A stretch of DNA of 64,000 nt from Mariprofundus sp. NF (GTDB lineage: Bacteria; Pseudomonadota; Zetaproteobacteria; Mariprofundales; Mariprofundaceae). Within the stretch, counting starts at the first letter, position 1. Every line of letters starts with the position of its first letter. The position numbers and the translations under genes were made by a program. Of the stretch, positions 1 to 9,265 are shown one piece after another. The notes beneath the pieces are model-generated. The model searched no databases. It had not been told where the DNA came from and saw only the letters and a list, made by a program, of their open reading frames with translations. Location of the stretch: the NCBI RefSeq assembly GCF_013387455.1, contig NZ_VWNC01000002.1, positions 359,001-423,000 of the forward strand. The letters run 5' to 3'.

Positions 1-1
1 C

Positions 2-1777
2 CTAGCAAGCGGTGTTCCACTGCTAAGCGATGCAGTGGATATCGTTGGGGTGGTGACGGGTGAAAATGCCTTTACCGGAGAACAGCTATCTGGAATGCAG
101 CGCACCTTTGATGGGCTACTTGTTTTGGTGCCAAATGCTCTGGAAATCTATTTTACAAAATCTCCCCAGTTTGCCGAGGGAGCGAAAAAATTTATTGCAC
201 GGATCGATGCTGCCGACTCGGCTTCCTTAAATAAAATGGCCAGCGCGATGGGGCGTTCAGTTCACGACATTGGCGCTTTGCAGAAGAAGCTGAAAAAAAC
301 ACTCGCCGCAGCAGAACACAAATCGAAAAAAGTCATGGGTGACATGTTGGAGAAACTTCATAGTTCCCGACTGACCAAGCAGCAGCAGAAGCTTGATGAT
401 GAGCTGGATAATATATTTGATTTTCTTGTTAAGACCGATGAGATCGACCCTTCCAGCGTGAGGCTTTGGGAGGCGGCTGAGCGGCAGGGCAAAGCCAGGG
501 TTGAACAGCTGGATGACGTGTTTAAGGCTAGTGCCGGTCAGGCCGATGACCTTGCACTTCTGGAGGCCTATCAATCCGTCCGGCAGGACAAGCGGGCACT
601 GACCCAGTTGCAAGGGGATCAATATCTGGAATTGCGAAAACAAATCCAGAATGTCGAAAACAATCTCTTCTCACACGTTGATGGAGCCGGAGCCTTAACC
701 GTTGGCAAGGTGGATGTTGATGCGATTGCCGATATAAAAAGCGGCTTGCGGAGGCCAATCAACCTGAATGACATTGCAAGGATCAAGGCAAAGGCTGTTG
801 ATAGCCGCACCGCAGATGAGATTCTAAGGCTGAAAACCGCTCAGGCACGAGAAAGGATAATCAGTGCGGTAAGAAACCATGGTAACAAGAGCGGGGCAGG
901 GCCAGCCAGCGGTTATCTCGATGAAGCACTCGATTTCGACAATATGGAGATCACCGTCTTTAATGCCACCAACAAACCTCCGGCTCCGGGCAAAGTCGGA
1001 TTCGACCGCGACATCACCTATCAAGTGGTTATTCCGGAGCGTAGCATGATGGTTCGCAACCCTCGAACAGGAGCTATAGAGCGAGTAACGGTTCCGGCAC
1101 AAAAGATTGATGTGCCTGCAGAGTTAGTGGAGGAGCATTATCACACCAGCCTCTATCGCAACCTGAACCCGGGCAAGCCGCTCCCTTCCCGGCGGGACAT
1201 TCTAGCATTTGGCAGCAGGATGGATCATCAGGTGACCGATGCCTTCCATAAGGATGCTTATCATCTGGACCTTGAGAATGTCACAGACTATTTCAAAGAT
1301 CCCACACTGCTCTCCGGACAGGGTGCGAGGGTCGAGGATTTTTCGTCAACAGTGAGCTATAAGTCAGAGCACTGGTTTGATCTGGCTGAGAAAACCAGAA
1401 GCGGCGGCAATGCTATGGGTGCGATGGCTGAGACAGCCGAAGGGATGCGGCAGGCCAGCAAACAGTATGAAAACTACATGACCAAAATCGTGGCCTATAA
1501 CGGACTGAATGCGGTGGATCATCTACCGGTCAAACTCCAGAAAGGTATGCATATCTTCAGACGCGTTGGTGAGGGGAAACTCTCAGTTCCGCAGGCAGAA
1601 GCGGCGCTGAAACATATGGGACTCACCAAGGCCGAGGTTGTTGAACTCTTCGGCCAGCAGTTTGAATCCATTGTCAAACTGGCCAGAAAAAAGGAGTTGC
1701 TCAAAGAGGCCGCGAAAACCGCTGTCCGCGGTGGTGAGACACTAAGCGACTTAAGACAGGGTGATGCCGATGAGTAG
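2..1777 (+). CDS. Polymorphic toxin-like protein, C-terminal part (5' end outside window)
   Basis: The frame is open to the left edge of the window, so this is the last ~590 residues of a longer protein. Near the visible N-terminus a stretch reads SDAVDIVGVVTGENAFTGE, which matches the pre-toxin TG motif (PT-TG) that precedes the toxic domain in secreted polymorphic toxins. A long helical, charged region follows (residues ~60-280). The last ~270 residues contain conserved-looking His/Asp clusters (DHQVTDAFHKDAYHLD) that could be a catalytic core, but I do not recognise the fold. The stop overlaps the next gene, so the two are probably co-translated. The toxin role is inferred from the TG motif. 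A structural surface protein is the alternative. Confidence 0.6.
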   Translation, partial: LASGVPLLSDAVDIVGVVTGENAFTGEQLSGMQRTFDGLLVLVPNALEIYFTKSPQFAEGAKKFIARIDAADSASLNKMASAMGRSVHDIGALQKKLKKTLAAAEHKSKKVMGDMLEKLHSSRLTKQQQKLDDELDNIFDFLVKTDEIDPSSVRLWEAAERQGKARVEQLDDVFKASAGQADDLALLEAYQSVRQDKRALTQLQGDQYLELRKQIQNVENNLFSHVDGAGALTVGKVDVDAIADIKSGLRRPINLNDIARIKAKAVDSRTADEILRLKTAQARERIISAVRNHGNKSGAGPASGYLDEALDFDNMEITVFNATNKPPAPGKVGFDRDITYQVVIPERSMMVRNPRTGAIERVTVPAQKIDVPAELVEEHYHTSLYRNLNPGKPLPSRRDILAFGSRMDHQVTDAFHKDAYHLDLENVTDYFKDPTLLSGQGARVEDFSSTVSYKSEHWFDLAEKTRSGGNAMGAMAETAEGMRQASKQYENYMTKIVAYNGLNAVDHLPVKLQKGMHIFRRVGEGKLSVPQAEAALKHMGLTKAEVVELFGQQFESIVKLARKKELLKEAAKTAVRGGETLSDLRQGDADE

Positions 1778-3317
1778 AAGCATCCTGCTGATCACCCTGC
1801 TTGTTGGCTCCCTGCTGCCCGAATTTATAATGGCGACAGATAACGTTTCACCCCAGAGTGAAATCAAACGAATGGCTGCGGAGTACAAAGCCTATAAGGA
1901 AGAGGCCCGCCTCATTGTGAAAGGAAAAAAACCGTTGCCCGAATATTTCTCTCTGATTGATAGGCTTGAAGGCCTTGAGGAGGAATTGGAATTGCTTGGC
2001 ATCATTTTAGAAAAAGAAAGCGAAGATTTCACTCTCCTCCCCTTCGAAATTGAAGCCTATTTTAACCAAGTTGGTGAGACGCCTCTTTCAGGCTATGCCA
2101 GCAACGGTGATATCGTCGCTTTTTCCGCCAAGATTGAGCACCCCGATAACGAAGCGCCTCATGCCACCGAGCTGTTCTGGCAGCTCTACGATGCCAATGG
2201 GAATCCGGTTGAAGGTGTAGAGAAGCGGGAAAGAACACTGGAAGCAGGAACAACAAAAGCGTACTCCTTTCGCTTCCGGCTGGATAATCTGGCTGCAGGA
2301 ACTTACAAGGTTGGTCTGACCCATTACCTGCTGGAAAACCCAGAAGTGATTATCCAGAAGAGTGTCCCTTTTAAAGTCTTTGATGCCGCCAGCATCAAGA
2401 AGATTGTGGTTACAGATGCTCCGAAGCGCTTTGAACATAAGAGCTTTCTCACCAATGACAAACTGCCGCACATCTACATGTTCTATTCCCTCGCCAAAGG
2501 TGTGAAAGTGGCTACTGCTACCATTACTGTAACCGATGCAAAAACTGGTGATTTGATAACCTCAATTGCCCGAGAGCAGCCAGCAAAGAAAAACTCTTTC
2601 GGAATTCGTCTGGAAAAGGGCAGTTATAAGCCTGAGCAGAATTTTAAAGTGACGGTAGAGCTGCAAACCCCGGACGGCAAGGTGAAGTCGAATGAAACCA
2701 CCTTTGCGGTGGGCTATTATCAGGTCAAACTGAGCATGCCGAGGCATCTCCAGTCCAGTAAAGCTGCGAAATTTCGCATTGATGTGCCAGCTCACTTCAA
2801 AGCACCACTTACCATCAATCTCAGCCCCTCAAACGGTCTGATCCTTCATCATAAAGGCAATGCTCTTAGCGGCACGGTTACCGGTGTTGCTACGGATTAT
2901 AATCTATCTGCCTCTCTCGCAGTAACAGTAACAGACAGCGCTGGGCGGAAAGGTAAAGGCATGCTTAGTACTCTTATCCAGGCCAAGCCTAAGCCTAAAA
3001 AAGTCCTTTCCTCTATGCGGTCAGGGAGTGCAGATGGCAAGGTTCCTTACAGTTACAGTTGTAATGTGAAACGCCCTGGATACGGATCCATTGGTTTTAC
3101 CGCTTATGTAAAAGTACAGGGTGGCTGGATTACACCAGTAACAATTAATGGCAAAAAAGGATATGCAAATAAGAGGTGGCTGAATCAGTTCAAAGAGATT
3201 GCCTCTAGGTATCTGAGCTCTGGCGGCAACCTTAATCTAACTCAAGAACTTTTTACTGTTTACAGTGATGAGAGCTCGGAACGAGTTCCTCACAATTGTC
3301 TCCAATATGCAAGGTGA
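1770..3317 (+). CDS. Exported protein of unknown function, Ig-like regions
   Basis: 515 residues from the ATG at 1770; in-frame GTG 1761 and ATG 1764 are also possible because an ACAGG element lies just before them. The N-terminus (MSRSILLITLLVGSLLPEF) is a Sec signal peptide. Residues ~85-200 and ~205-300 look like beta-sandwich repeats (TTKAYSFRFRLDNLAAGTYK, then KVKSNETTFAVGYYQVKLSM). The C-terminal ~95 residues hold two Cys and aromatic-rich strands, suggesting a small disulfide-bonded domain. It overlaps the toxin-like gene by 8 bases and belongs to the same operon. It may be an immunity, adhesion or delivery accessory; none of these is shown by the sequence. Confidence 0.7.
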   Translation: MSRSILLITLLVGSLLPEFIMATDNVSPQSEIKRMAAEYKAYKEEARLIVKGKKPLPEYFSLIDRLEGLEEELELLGIILEKESEDFTLLPFEIEAYFNQVGETPLSGYASNGDIVAFSAKIEHPDNEAPHATELFWQLYDANGNPVEGVEKRERTLEAGTTKAYSFRFRLDNLAAGTYKVGLTHYLLENPEVIIQKSVPFKVFDAASIKKIVVTDAPKRFEHKSFLTNDKLPHIYMFYSLAKGVKVATATITVTDAKTGDLITSIAREQPAKKNSFGIRLEKGSYKPEQNFKVTVELQTPDGKVKSNETTFAVGYYQVKLSMPRHLQSSKAAKFRIDVPAHFKAPLTINLSPSNGLILHHKGNALSGTVTGVATDYNLSASLAVTVTDSAGRKGKGMLSTLIQAKPKPKKVLSSMRSGSADGKVPYSYSCNVKRPGYGSIGFTAYVKVQGGWITPVTINGKKGYANKRWLNQFKEIASRYLSSGGNLNLTQELFTVYSDESSERVPHNCLQYAR

Positions 3318-3365
3318 CAGGCCCGAGGGAGCCCATGAATATTGACAAACGTGGAGGTGTTCAAA

Positions 3366-5303
3366 ATGACAAAAAGGTTTTTCATGCATCTCTTTGGGAT
3401 ATTGCTTCTTGTTTCTTTATACCCTTTTCATCTTATGGCCGCACAAGAAAAATGTGTCTCGGTACTTGATGTTAACGAAGAGATAAAAAAACATTTCCTG
3501 GAGGGAAATCCAGAGCACAAAGTCCTTCTGGATGAACAGTTTGAAAACAATCGCAATAACTGGCCAGAGCAGGCGACAAAAACAAATATTGGAAAAAAAT
3601 TCAAAGGTGCCTTCAAAATACGAAGAGGAAAGCTATTTATCACAACCAAGAAGGGAAAAAGACAGCATGCAATTCCCATTAAAATTAAGCCTGGTAGTGA
3701 CTATCTCATTGAGACCTGCTTCAAAAGCAAGGACTATCTGGGCCTTGTCTGGGGAGGTAAAGCAAAAGGAAACTCCAATATGTCTCTTGAAAATTATGTG
3801 CGGTTTGCGACAAATATTGAGCTTGGTAAATTCATATACCAAACAGACGCAAAAAAGGGCTGGGGGTATATCGACCCCTGGAAAAAAAACAAAGCTATAA
3901 ATCAGAAGGGCTACAATACCCTCTCAATTGTGAAGAAAAACTCTACTGTGGCTCTATTCATAAATGGCAACAAGGTGGGTGTGCAGGCCGCGCCTTACCT
4001 GTATGGTAATCAGATCGGCTTTGATACACCCTCCAGCGGCAAAGTGGAGGTTGAGAGTCTGACTGTGCGGGAGGTTCCCCTAAAAACAAAGAGTACTAGC
4101 GATATATATCGAACACTGAAACTTGGAAGCAGGGATACGTTTTTCATAAACGCAGGGAAGATGGCGTATGATCTGCGCACCAATATTATATGGGCAAAAT
4201 CTTACAGATCAGGCGAAATCAAGAAACGTAAACATTTCATCAGTTTAGACCAATTCATTACCACGCTTAACCAGACCACAGCAATCAAAGGGTGGCGGTT
4301 ACCATCAATACAGGAATATAGCACGATTTTCAAACGCGGAGATGGGCGCGATGTTTATACATCGTATATTGGGAAACCTAATGTTTTTCTTTACAAGTTA
4401 GGCTACATGCACCAGCTACAGGCTGAGAAGCGGTATGCATGGGCTCGCGATACCGACAATAGTGGCAAACACTTCTGCTTTGATTTTGTCTACGGTGGAA
4501 AAACGCTTTGTAATAGTCAACCAAACTTCGCGCAGGAAGTCTTGGCAAACCGCCAAGGCCTCCCTGAACTCTGGGGGCTCTTGAACGAAGATAGAAAAGC
4601 CTTACCCCTTGGAGAAAACCAGAATCAGCTTTTTGAACGGGTTACTGCAGCGTTCCATGCTAATCTTGCGGGGCCCGGAGAGATGCTTTTTGACAACCTG
4701 CTAGAGACAGGAGCCAAGAGTCTTTATCTGAACAGCCTTACCCGAAAAATTATTGAGAATAAGCTACCCCTTAGACTTGCCGGAAAAGTACTGTTGGCCG
4801 TCAAAGAGGCCGAGAAAAACTCCCCTGCCTTCTGGATTGAATACGCCCATCTTGCTGGGCTTGCCAACCAACCGGCCCTTTTGCTGAAGGGGGCGGAGAA
4901 GCTCCGCAGCGTACCGTATCACGGTGAGTTCAAGGAAGATATTCTGGATATGGCTGCAGTTTTTGAGGCACTGGGGTATCACCTTCTCGGTAAAGAAAAC
5001 GACGCTCTCACCCCCATGCTTATGCGACCCAGCCTCAAGAATTCGCTGCTTATTTTCAGTTATCTGAATGCCTCTGCCACGCCTCTACTCAAAGACAAAG
5101 AGCGATTGGCAACCCTGATTGGGGTTGATAAAAGCTTTCTAATTGGTCAATACGCAGTCCCCAAACCACAGGCCTTTTACAATATCGAAACCGGTCAACT
5201 CATCGAGCCAGTAGCGGCAGCGCCAGCTCTGGAGGCACCGACAGAGAAAAAGAAACCTGCCAAGAAAAAGGGGGCAACACCAAAGGCAACCGTCCTTGAT
5301 TAG
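3366..5303 (+). CDS. Exported protein with concanavalin-like and Lcl_C (DUF1566-like) domains
   Basis: 645 residues. The ATG at 3366 has a GGAGGTG ribosome site 7-8 bases upstream; a frame extension to TTG 3342 lacks one. A signal peptide (MTKRFFMHLFGILLLVSLYP) is followed by a beta-rich domain (~30-240) that resembles concanavalin/LamG-type sugar-binding folds (YNTLSIVKKNSTVALFINGN). Residues ~265-390 contain the DUF1566/Lcl_C signature GWRLPSIQEY and a second match, KRYAWARD. The remainder is an alpha-helical repeat-like region (~400-610) ending in a Lys-rich tail (EKKKPAKKKG). It is likely a periplasmic or surface binding protein. The domain names are from family memory. Confidence 0.68.
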   Translation: MTKRFFMHLFGILLLVSLYPFHLMAAQEKCVSVLDVNEEIKKHFLEGNPEHKVLLDEQFENNRNNWPEQATKTNIGKKFKGAFKIRRGKLFITTKKGKRQHAIPIKIKPGSDYLIETCFKSKDYLGLVWGGKAKGNSNMSLENYVRFATNIELGKFIYQTDAKKGWGYIDPWKKNKAINQKGYNTLSIVKKNSTVALFINGNKVGVQAAPYLYGNQIGFDTPSSGKVEVESLTVREVPLKTKSTSDIYRTLKLGSRDTFFINAGKMAYDLRTNIIWAKSYRSGEIKKRKHFISLDQFITTLNQTTAIKGWRLPSIQEYSTIFKRGDGRDVYTSYIGKPNVFLYKLGYMHQLQAEKRYAWARDTDNSGKHFCFDFVYGGKTLCNSQPNFAQEVLANRQGLPELWGLLNEDRKALPLGENQNQLFERVTAAFHANLAGPGEMLFDNLLETGAKSLYLNSLTRKIIENKLPLRLAGKVLLAVKEAEKNSPAFWIEYAHLAGLANQPALLLKGAEKLRSVPYHGEFKEDILDMAAVFEALGYHLLGKENDALTPMLMRPSLKNSLLIFSYLNASATPLLKDKERLATLIGVDKSFLIGQYAVPKPQAFYNIETGQLIEPVAAAPALEAPTEKKKPAKKKGATPKATVLD

Positions 5304-5874
5304 ATTGATTTCTTCACTAGGTGCGCAGGCATGGCTCACTGTATCACTTATGTTATTAGCATCGGTCTACTGCTGTCAGAACATTCCTTCAGTTCAAGCT
5401 TCTGATGATGTGGCCTGGATTGATCTTACAACCGGTCTGGTGTGGCATAAACAGAGTTGCCGATCTTTTCGCGAGCGCTTTGGTGGCCCTGACGCCCTCA
5501 CCCTGTTCTTTGCCAAAAGCTGGATTTCGCATCTCAATAACAAGAAGACCGGTGGTTACTCCGACTGGCGATTGCCGTCTGTTGATGAGTATAAGCGCAT
5601 CTTTCGGGAAGGGGCAGGGCAGGTCGTCTATGAATACCGGAGTGCAAAACCAATGCCGCTCTATACCTTGGGCTACCTTCCACCCGTTGAAGGAAAGAGG
5701 CGCTATGCCTGGTCGCGTGATGGAAATGAAGAGCAGGCTGCCAGTTTTGATTTCGTCTCCGGTAAGATGAAAATGTATCCAAGAGAGCTTGATGTGACCT
5801 ATGAGTTTGATGCCCTTGCGGTGCGAGGTTCCATTACTCAAGAGAAAGGAGAAAAGTATGAACCTTCACAATAA
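5296..5874 (+). CDS. Exported Lcl_C (DUF1566-like) domain protein
   Basis: 192 residues from TTG 5296, which overlaps the previous stop by 8 bases and suggests translational coupling; an internal ATG at 5350 is the only other reasonable start. A hydrophobic N-terminus (WLTVSLMLLASVYC) is a signal peptide, possibly with a lipid-modifiable Cys. The mature part is one Lcl_C/DUF1566-type domain with ITGLVWHKQ-like opening (TTGLVWHKQ), SDWRLPSVDEY and RYAWSRDG. These match the middle domain of the preceding protein, so the two genes look like a domain duplication. The domain occurs in secreted bacterial proteins; its ligand here is unknown. Confidence 0.65.
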   Translation: MIRLISSLGAQAWLTVSLMLLASVYCCQNIPSVQASDDVAWIDLTTGLVWHKQSCRSFRERFGGPDALTLFFAKSWISHLNNKKTGGYSDWRLPSVDEYKRIFREGAGQVVYEYRSAKPMPLYTLGYLPPVEGKRRYAWSRDGNEEQAASFDFVSGKMKMYPRELDVTYEFDALAVRGSITQEKGEKYEPSQ

Positions 5875-6997
5875 TAAGTTATTTTCCACCCTCCTTTATC
5901 TCGCATGCATTGCGATACTTCAATGCGCTGTAGTTACGCCCTCCCATGCGGTTATGCCTGCGAAGCATTATGACGAGGCGGCCCGTGCTTCCAAGATTAA
6001 GGCCATTGCCGTTGTTGAAAAAATCGAGATTGTGGAGGAGAGCAAACGCGCCACCCGGAAACGCGTAACATTCAGGTTGGAACGAGCCCTGAGTATGGAT
6101 ACTCCCGAAACCTTTACCGGCACCTGTTATTCCGTTGATCACGCCTGGCAGGATACCGGAGTGGGAGGCACCATCTATTACTATCCGCAGGAGGGGACAA
6201 AGGTGCTGGTGACTGTAAGCAGTAACGGCAGCTTGATCACCAGCCACACAACGTTGATACCAGAGCTGGAACAGGAGGTTGCGCTCAATGGACTGCGAAA
6301 TATCTCCTTTGGCATGGGAAAAGCCAGTGTGAAACCGGCAGTCAGGCAAGGCGAAGAAGAGCAGTGGTTCTCCTTTCATGTTGCGGGGGTGACCAAAGGG
6401 TTCTTTCATGCCAAACAAAAACGCAACCGAGAACAACCCATGCTCATAGAATTCACCCAAGAACTACTGGTGGGCGAGATAGACGGTGATCGACAACTCT
6501 ATACGGTGACTACTCAATCCCGCGAAGATGATACCTTAACCCCTGAGTGGCTTGACATTGAGGTTACTGAATTTGGCATGAAGAAAACTACAAAGCTCAT
6601 GAAAAGGAAAGTCGGTTTCCGGGTGACTGGAGAATCAAACACCCAAGAAGGCATTCTGGTGAAAGGGCAGGAAGATGCCGTAGATGTCGCAATTCCCTCC
6701 ACAACCACCACCGATTTTCTGCTCTTTTCGCTGGTTGAAAAGATGCCTTTTGAGACAGGGTTCAGCAGGTCTTTGAATCTCATCGAAACACTGGAGCTAC
6801 ATCTAAAGAAGAATATCATCATCCGTTATACGGGAAGAGATACAACCAATCAGAATCTACATAAATTCATTGAAACCGGTTCGACTCAGGCAACCTATTG
6901 GCTCAATGATCAGCACCGACTCATGGAAGTTCATTGGGATAACGACAAGGTATTCAAACGAACAACTGAGGGCGATGCCATGACTATTCTTCAATAA
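5858..6997 (+). CDS. Exported protein of unknown function
   Basis: 379 residues. The ATG at 5858 is preceded by AAAGGAG at 6-base spacing, so the longer frame from 5801 is not used; the gene overlaps the upstream stop by 17 bases. A signal peptide (~1-30, LLYLACIAILQCAVVTPSHA) is cleaved after SHA. The mature protein is mixed alpha/beta with charged strands and no Cys-rich or catalytic motif I can name. It contains a segment resembling secreted proteins with an early EEYTVEITFK-like strand pattern (KRVTFRLERALSMDTPETFTG). Operon position with the toxin-like gene suggests a joint role in the envelope. Confidence 0.65.
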   Translation: MNLHNNKLFSTLLYLACIAILQCAVVTPSHAVMPAKHYDEAARASKIKAIAVVEKIEIVEESKRATRKRVTFRLERALSMDTPETFTGTCYSVDHAWQDTGVGGTIYYYPQEGTKVLVTVSSNGSLITSHTTLIPELEQEVALNGLRNISFGMGKASVKPAVRQGEEEQWFSFHVAGVTKGFFHAKQKRNREQPMLIEFTQELLVGEIDGDRQLYTVTTQSREDDTLTPEWLDIEVTEFGMKKTTKLMKRKVGFRVTGESNTQEGILVKGQEDAVDVAIPSTTTTDFLLFSLVEKMPFETGFSRSLNLIETLELHLKKNIIIRYTGRDTTNQNLHKFIETGSTQATYWLNDQHRLMEVHWDNDKVFKRTTEGDAMTILQ

Positions 6998-7024
6998 ATG
7001 GAAGGTGTGATGTGAGGATTAAAC

Positions 7025-7438
7025 ATGGATAACTTCTGGCCCTGGCTTGTTGTAGCACTGATTGTCGGATTGATGCTATGGCGACAATCCAAAAAACAGG
7101 AGGTCGCATTGACTCCCGATGAGATCGTTCCTCTGCTCGTCGAAAAGATCTCTATTCCAAAGAATCACAACAGCTTTGAGGAAGAGATGCCAAAGCGTTT
7201 AGATGAGGCTGGCATAAAATTGATGGCCGTCTCCGATGAATCAACGCGTTTCATCTTTGATCAGCCCCGAGCCAGCTGGTTTCACTGGGGCTTTTTTTAT
7301 ACGATTGAAATTACCAAAATCAACGAACAGGAGCTTAGTCTGACTGCCGGGATTTATCCCAAAGGGCCAAATCCACCGCGTGGATTACGCTTAAAAAAAC
7401 ATCTGGATCGATTTGTCGCATTGATTGCTGCTGAGTAA
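7025..7438 (+). CDS. Small membrane-anchored protein of unknown function
   Basis: 137 residues: an N-terminal transmembrane helix (FWPWLVVALIVGLMLW) and a cytoplasm- or periplasm-facing domain of ~110 residues rich in beta strands (HWGFFYTIEITKINEQELSL). It starts 28 bases after the preceding gene and ends the plus-strand run that begins with the toxin-like gene. As a small last gene beside a toxin-like protein it could be an immunity protein, but immunity genes usually follow the toxin directly, so this is weak. I do not recognise the family. Confidence 0.6.
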   Translation: MDNFWPWLVVALIVGLMLWRQSKKQEVALTPDEIVPLLVEKISIPKNHNSFEEEMPKRLDEAGIKLMAVSDESTRFIFDQPRASWFHWGFFYTIEITKINEQELSLTAGIYPKGPNPPRGLRLKKHLDRFVALIAAE

Positions 7439-7532
7439 CTAATATGGAGGCGACCTTCACTAGCCCAACCCTTCCGAGCCAGCTCGCTTATTATAACTTT
7501 GAAGGCAGCTCTTCATCATTCAGGATGGCTGC

Positions 7533-8624
7533 ATGCGTATCCTGCTGCTCTCCGCTTATGATGCCGCCAGCCACCGGCAGTGGCGGTTAGGCCTTGTTGC
7601 CAACCTGTGGCAACACCAGTGGACAGTGTTAACACTGCCGGACAGGTTTTTTTCATGGCGTATCCGTGGTAATGCCCTCTCCTGGGTTGCCGAACAGCAG
7701 GATGTTTTGCAGCAAACATTCGACCTGATCATCGCCACCTCCATGGTTGATCTGGCCACCTTGAAGGGACTGCAGCCGAATCTGGCAGCCATCCCCACCC
7801 TGCTCTATTTTCACGAAAACCAGTTTTCTTACCCCGAATCGGGCCATGCCCATAGCAGTGTCGAAGCGCAGATCACCTCGATCTATAGTGCCATGGCGGC
7901 AGATCGCCTGCTCTTCAACTCAGCCTATAATCGCGAGACATTTTTGCAGGGTGCAAAAGCACTGCTGAAAAAGATGCCCGATCACGCACCACTCTCTGTG
8001 ATCACAGCGCTGGAGGTTAAAAGCAGTGAACTCCCTGTCCCTGTTGATGATATCTGTTTCAGGCAGAAGGCAGGCAGGCCTGATGAGTCAGTGACGCTGG
8101 TCTGGAATCACCGCTGGGAGTACGACAAAGGGCCGGATCGACTCTATCTGGTGTTAAAAGAGCTCGTGCGCAGAGGGTTGGATTTCAGGATTCATCTGCT
8201 CGGCCAGCGTTTCCGCAGATGGCCGGAAGCCTTCGATAATATGCATAAGGAGTTCAAGGCGCAGATTCTCAGTTGGGGTTATATCGAGAATCGGCATGAC
8301 TACCTGCAAACATTGCAGCAATCAGAGATCGTCTTCTCCACCGCTCTGCACGACTTTCAGGGGTTAGCTATGCAGGAGGCAATCGCCTGCGGCTGCACTC
8401 CGGTTGCCCCCAACAGGCTTGCCTATCCGGAATATATTCCAACCAGCTGCCTGAGCGATTCATATCCGGAAGAGCCTGAGCGGGAGGCAGCTGCGATGGC
8501 CGAGAAAATTATTGAACTGCAGGCCAAGCCGCAACTGCTCGATCTCACACAACGCTCATGGAAAAACATGGCTGACCAGTATGAACAACAGCTACAAGCA
8601 ACATCTAACCCTGAAACGGTTTAA
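7533..8624 (+). CDS. tRNA-queuosine alpha-mannosyltransferase (DUF3524 / QTMAN-like)
   Basis: 363 residues, GT4-like glycosyltransferase. The N-terminus (MRILLLSAYDAASHRQWRLG) and FSWRIRGNALSW are hallmarks of the DUF3524 family whose animal member adds mannose to queuosine in tRNA-Asp. YFHENQFSYP is another conserved block, and the C-terminal half carries the nucleotide-sugar domain (WNHRWEYDKGPDRLY, then FQGLAMQEAIACG with the usual Glu). The start has no strong ribosome site in view. The stop overlaps the end of the convergent NnrU gene by 4 bases. The family is clear; the exact substrate in this bacterium is inferred. Confidence 0.85.
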   Translation: MRILLLSAYDAASHRQWRLGLVANLWQHQWTVLTLPDRFFSWRIRGNALSWVAEQQDVLQQTFDLIIATSMVDLATLKGLQPNLAAIPTLLYFHENQFSYPESGHAHSSVEAQITSIYSAMAADRLLFNSAYNRETFLQGAKALLKKMPDHAPLSVITALEVKSSELPVPVDDICFRQKAGRPDESVTLVWNHRWEYDKGPDRLYLVLKELVRRGLDFRIHLLGQRFRRWPEAFDNMHKEFKAQILSWGYIENRHDYLQTLQQSEIVFSTALHDFQGLAMQEAIACGCTPVAPNRLAYPEYIPTSCLSDSYPEEPEREAAAMAEKIIELQAKPQLLDLTQRSWKNMADQYEQQLQATSNPETV

Positions 8625-9178
8625 GCCATCAAAGAGATGCCGGTAAAGCTGGCATGGAACATCATCAGACCGAAATAGGCCAGTGCTGCTACTACCAGAG
8701 CAATACCATCCTGCATCAGTGTGATCTTCTCATCACTCACCCGGGCACCGCGTCGATTGGCAGTAACGATGGTTAACTGAGAGTAGAGTAGAAAGCTGCC
8801 GAACAGCAGCAGTGATGCCAGATCGCCATTGGCAAACAGGTGACCCGTCGCCCAGAAGGATACACCCCAGAGCATTGGGTGTGGCGTGAATTTCCTGAGT
8901 CTCGATTTAATGATAAATGAGACCATCGCCACCAGAGCAAACAGCATCAACAGACCTGTCACATGCATAGCCCAAGCTGGTGGCTCATAGATCTCGACAA
9001 AATCAGCATCGCCCTTACCCATCACAATCAGCGCCATGCCGGCCAGCGAAATCAGTGCAAAAACAGCCTTATAACCCTTCTCACCCAGCTTGTTGAGAAG
9101 TGAATTTCTCAGTGAAGGGCTGGTGGGTATCAGGTGCATGCCAATGAAGATGATCAATCCGGCAATCAGAAGTTCCAT
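8621..9178 (-). CDS. NnrU family integral membrane protein
   Basis: 185 residues with about five transmembrane helices (MELLIAGLIIFIGMHLIP at the start, then AVFALISLAGMALIVMG and LLFGSFLLYSQLTIVTA). HPMLWGVSFWATGHLFANGD is the characteristic NnrU motif with His residues in the membrane. NnrU proteins were named for a link to nitrite/nitric oxide reduction, and some are related to isoprenoid isomerases (15-cis-zeta-carotene isomerase). ATG 9178 is chosen because GGGGG stands 6 bases upstream; the longer frame to 9229 has no such site. No denitrification genes are nearby. Confidence 0.85.
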   Translation of the reverse strand: MELLIAGLIIFIGMHLIPTSPSLRNSLLNKLGEKGYKAVFALISLAGMALIVMGKGDADFVEIYEPPAWAMHVTGLLMLFALVAMVSFIIKSRLRKFTPHPMLWGVSFWATGHLFANGDLASLLLFGSFLLYSQLTIVTANRRGARVSDEKITLMQDGIALVVAALAYFGLMMFHASFTGISLMA

Positions 9179-9265
9179 ATCTATCCCCCAAATCTGTATT
9201 CCATAGTGGGGAAAAGTTATGGTTGCCATGTTAAGGTTGAATGAAAGTTATATTTAGGATCAAGG

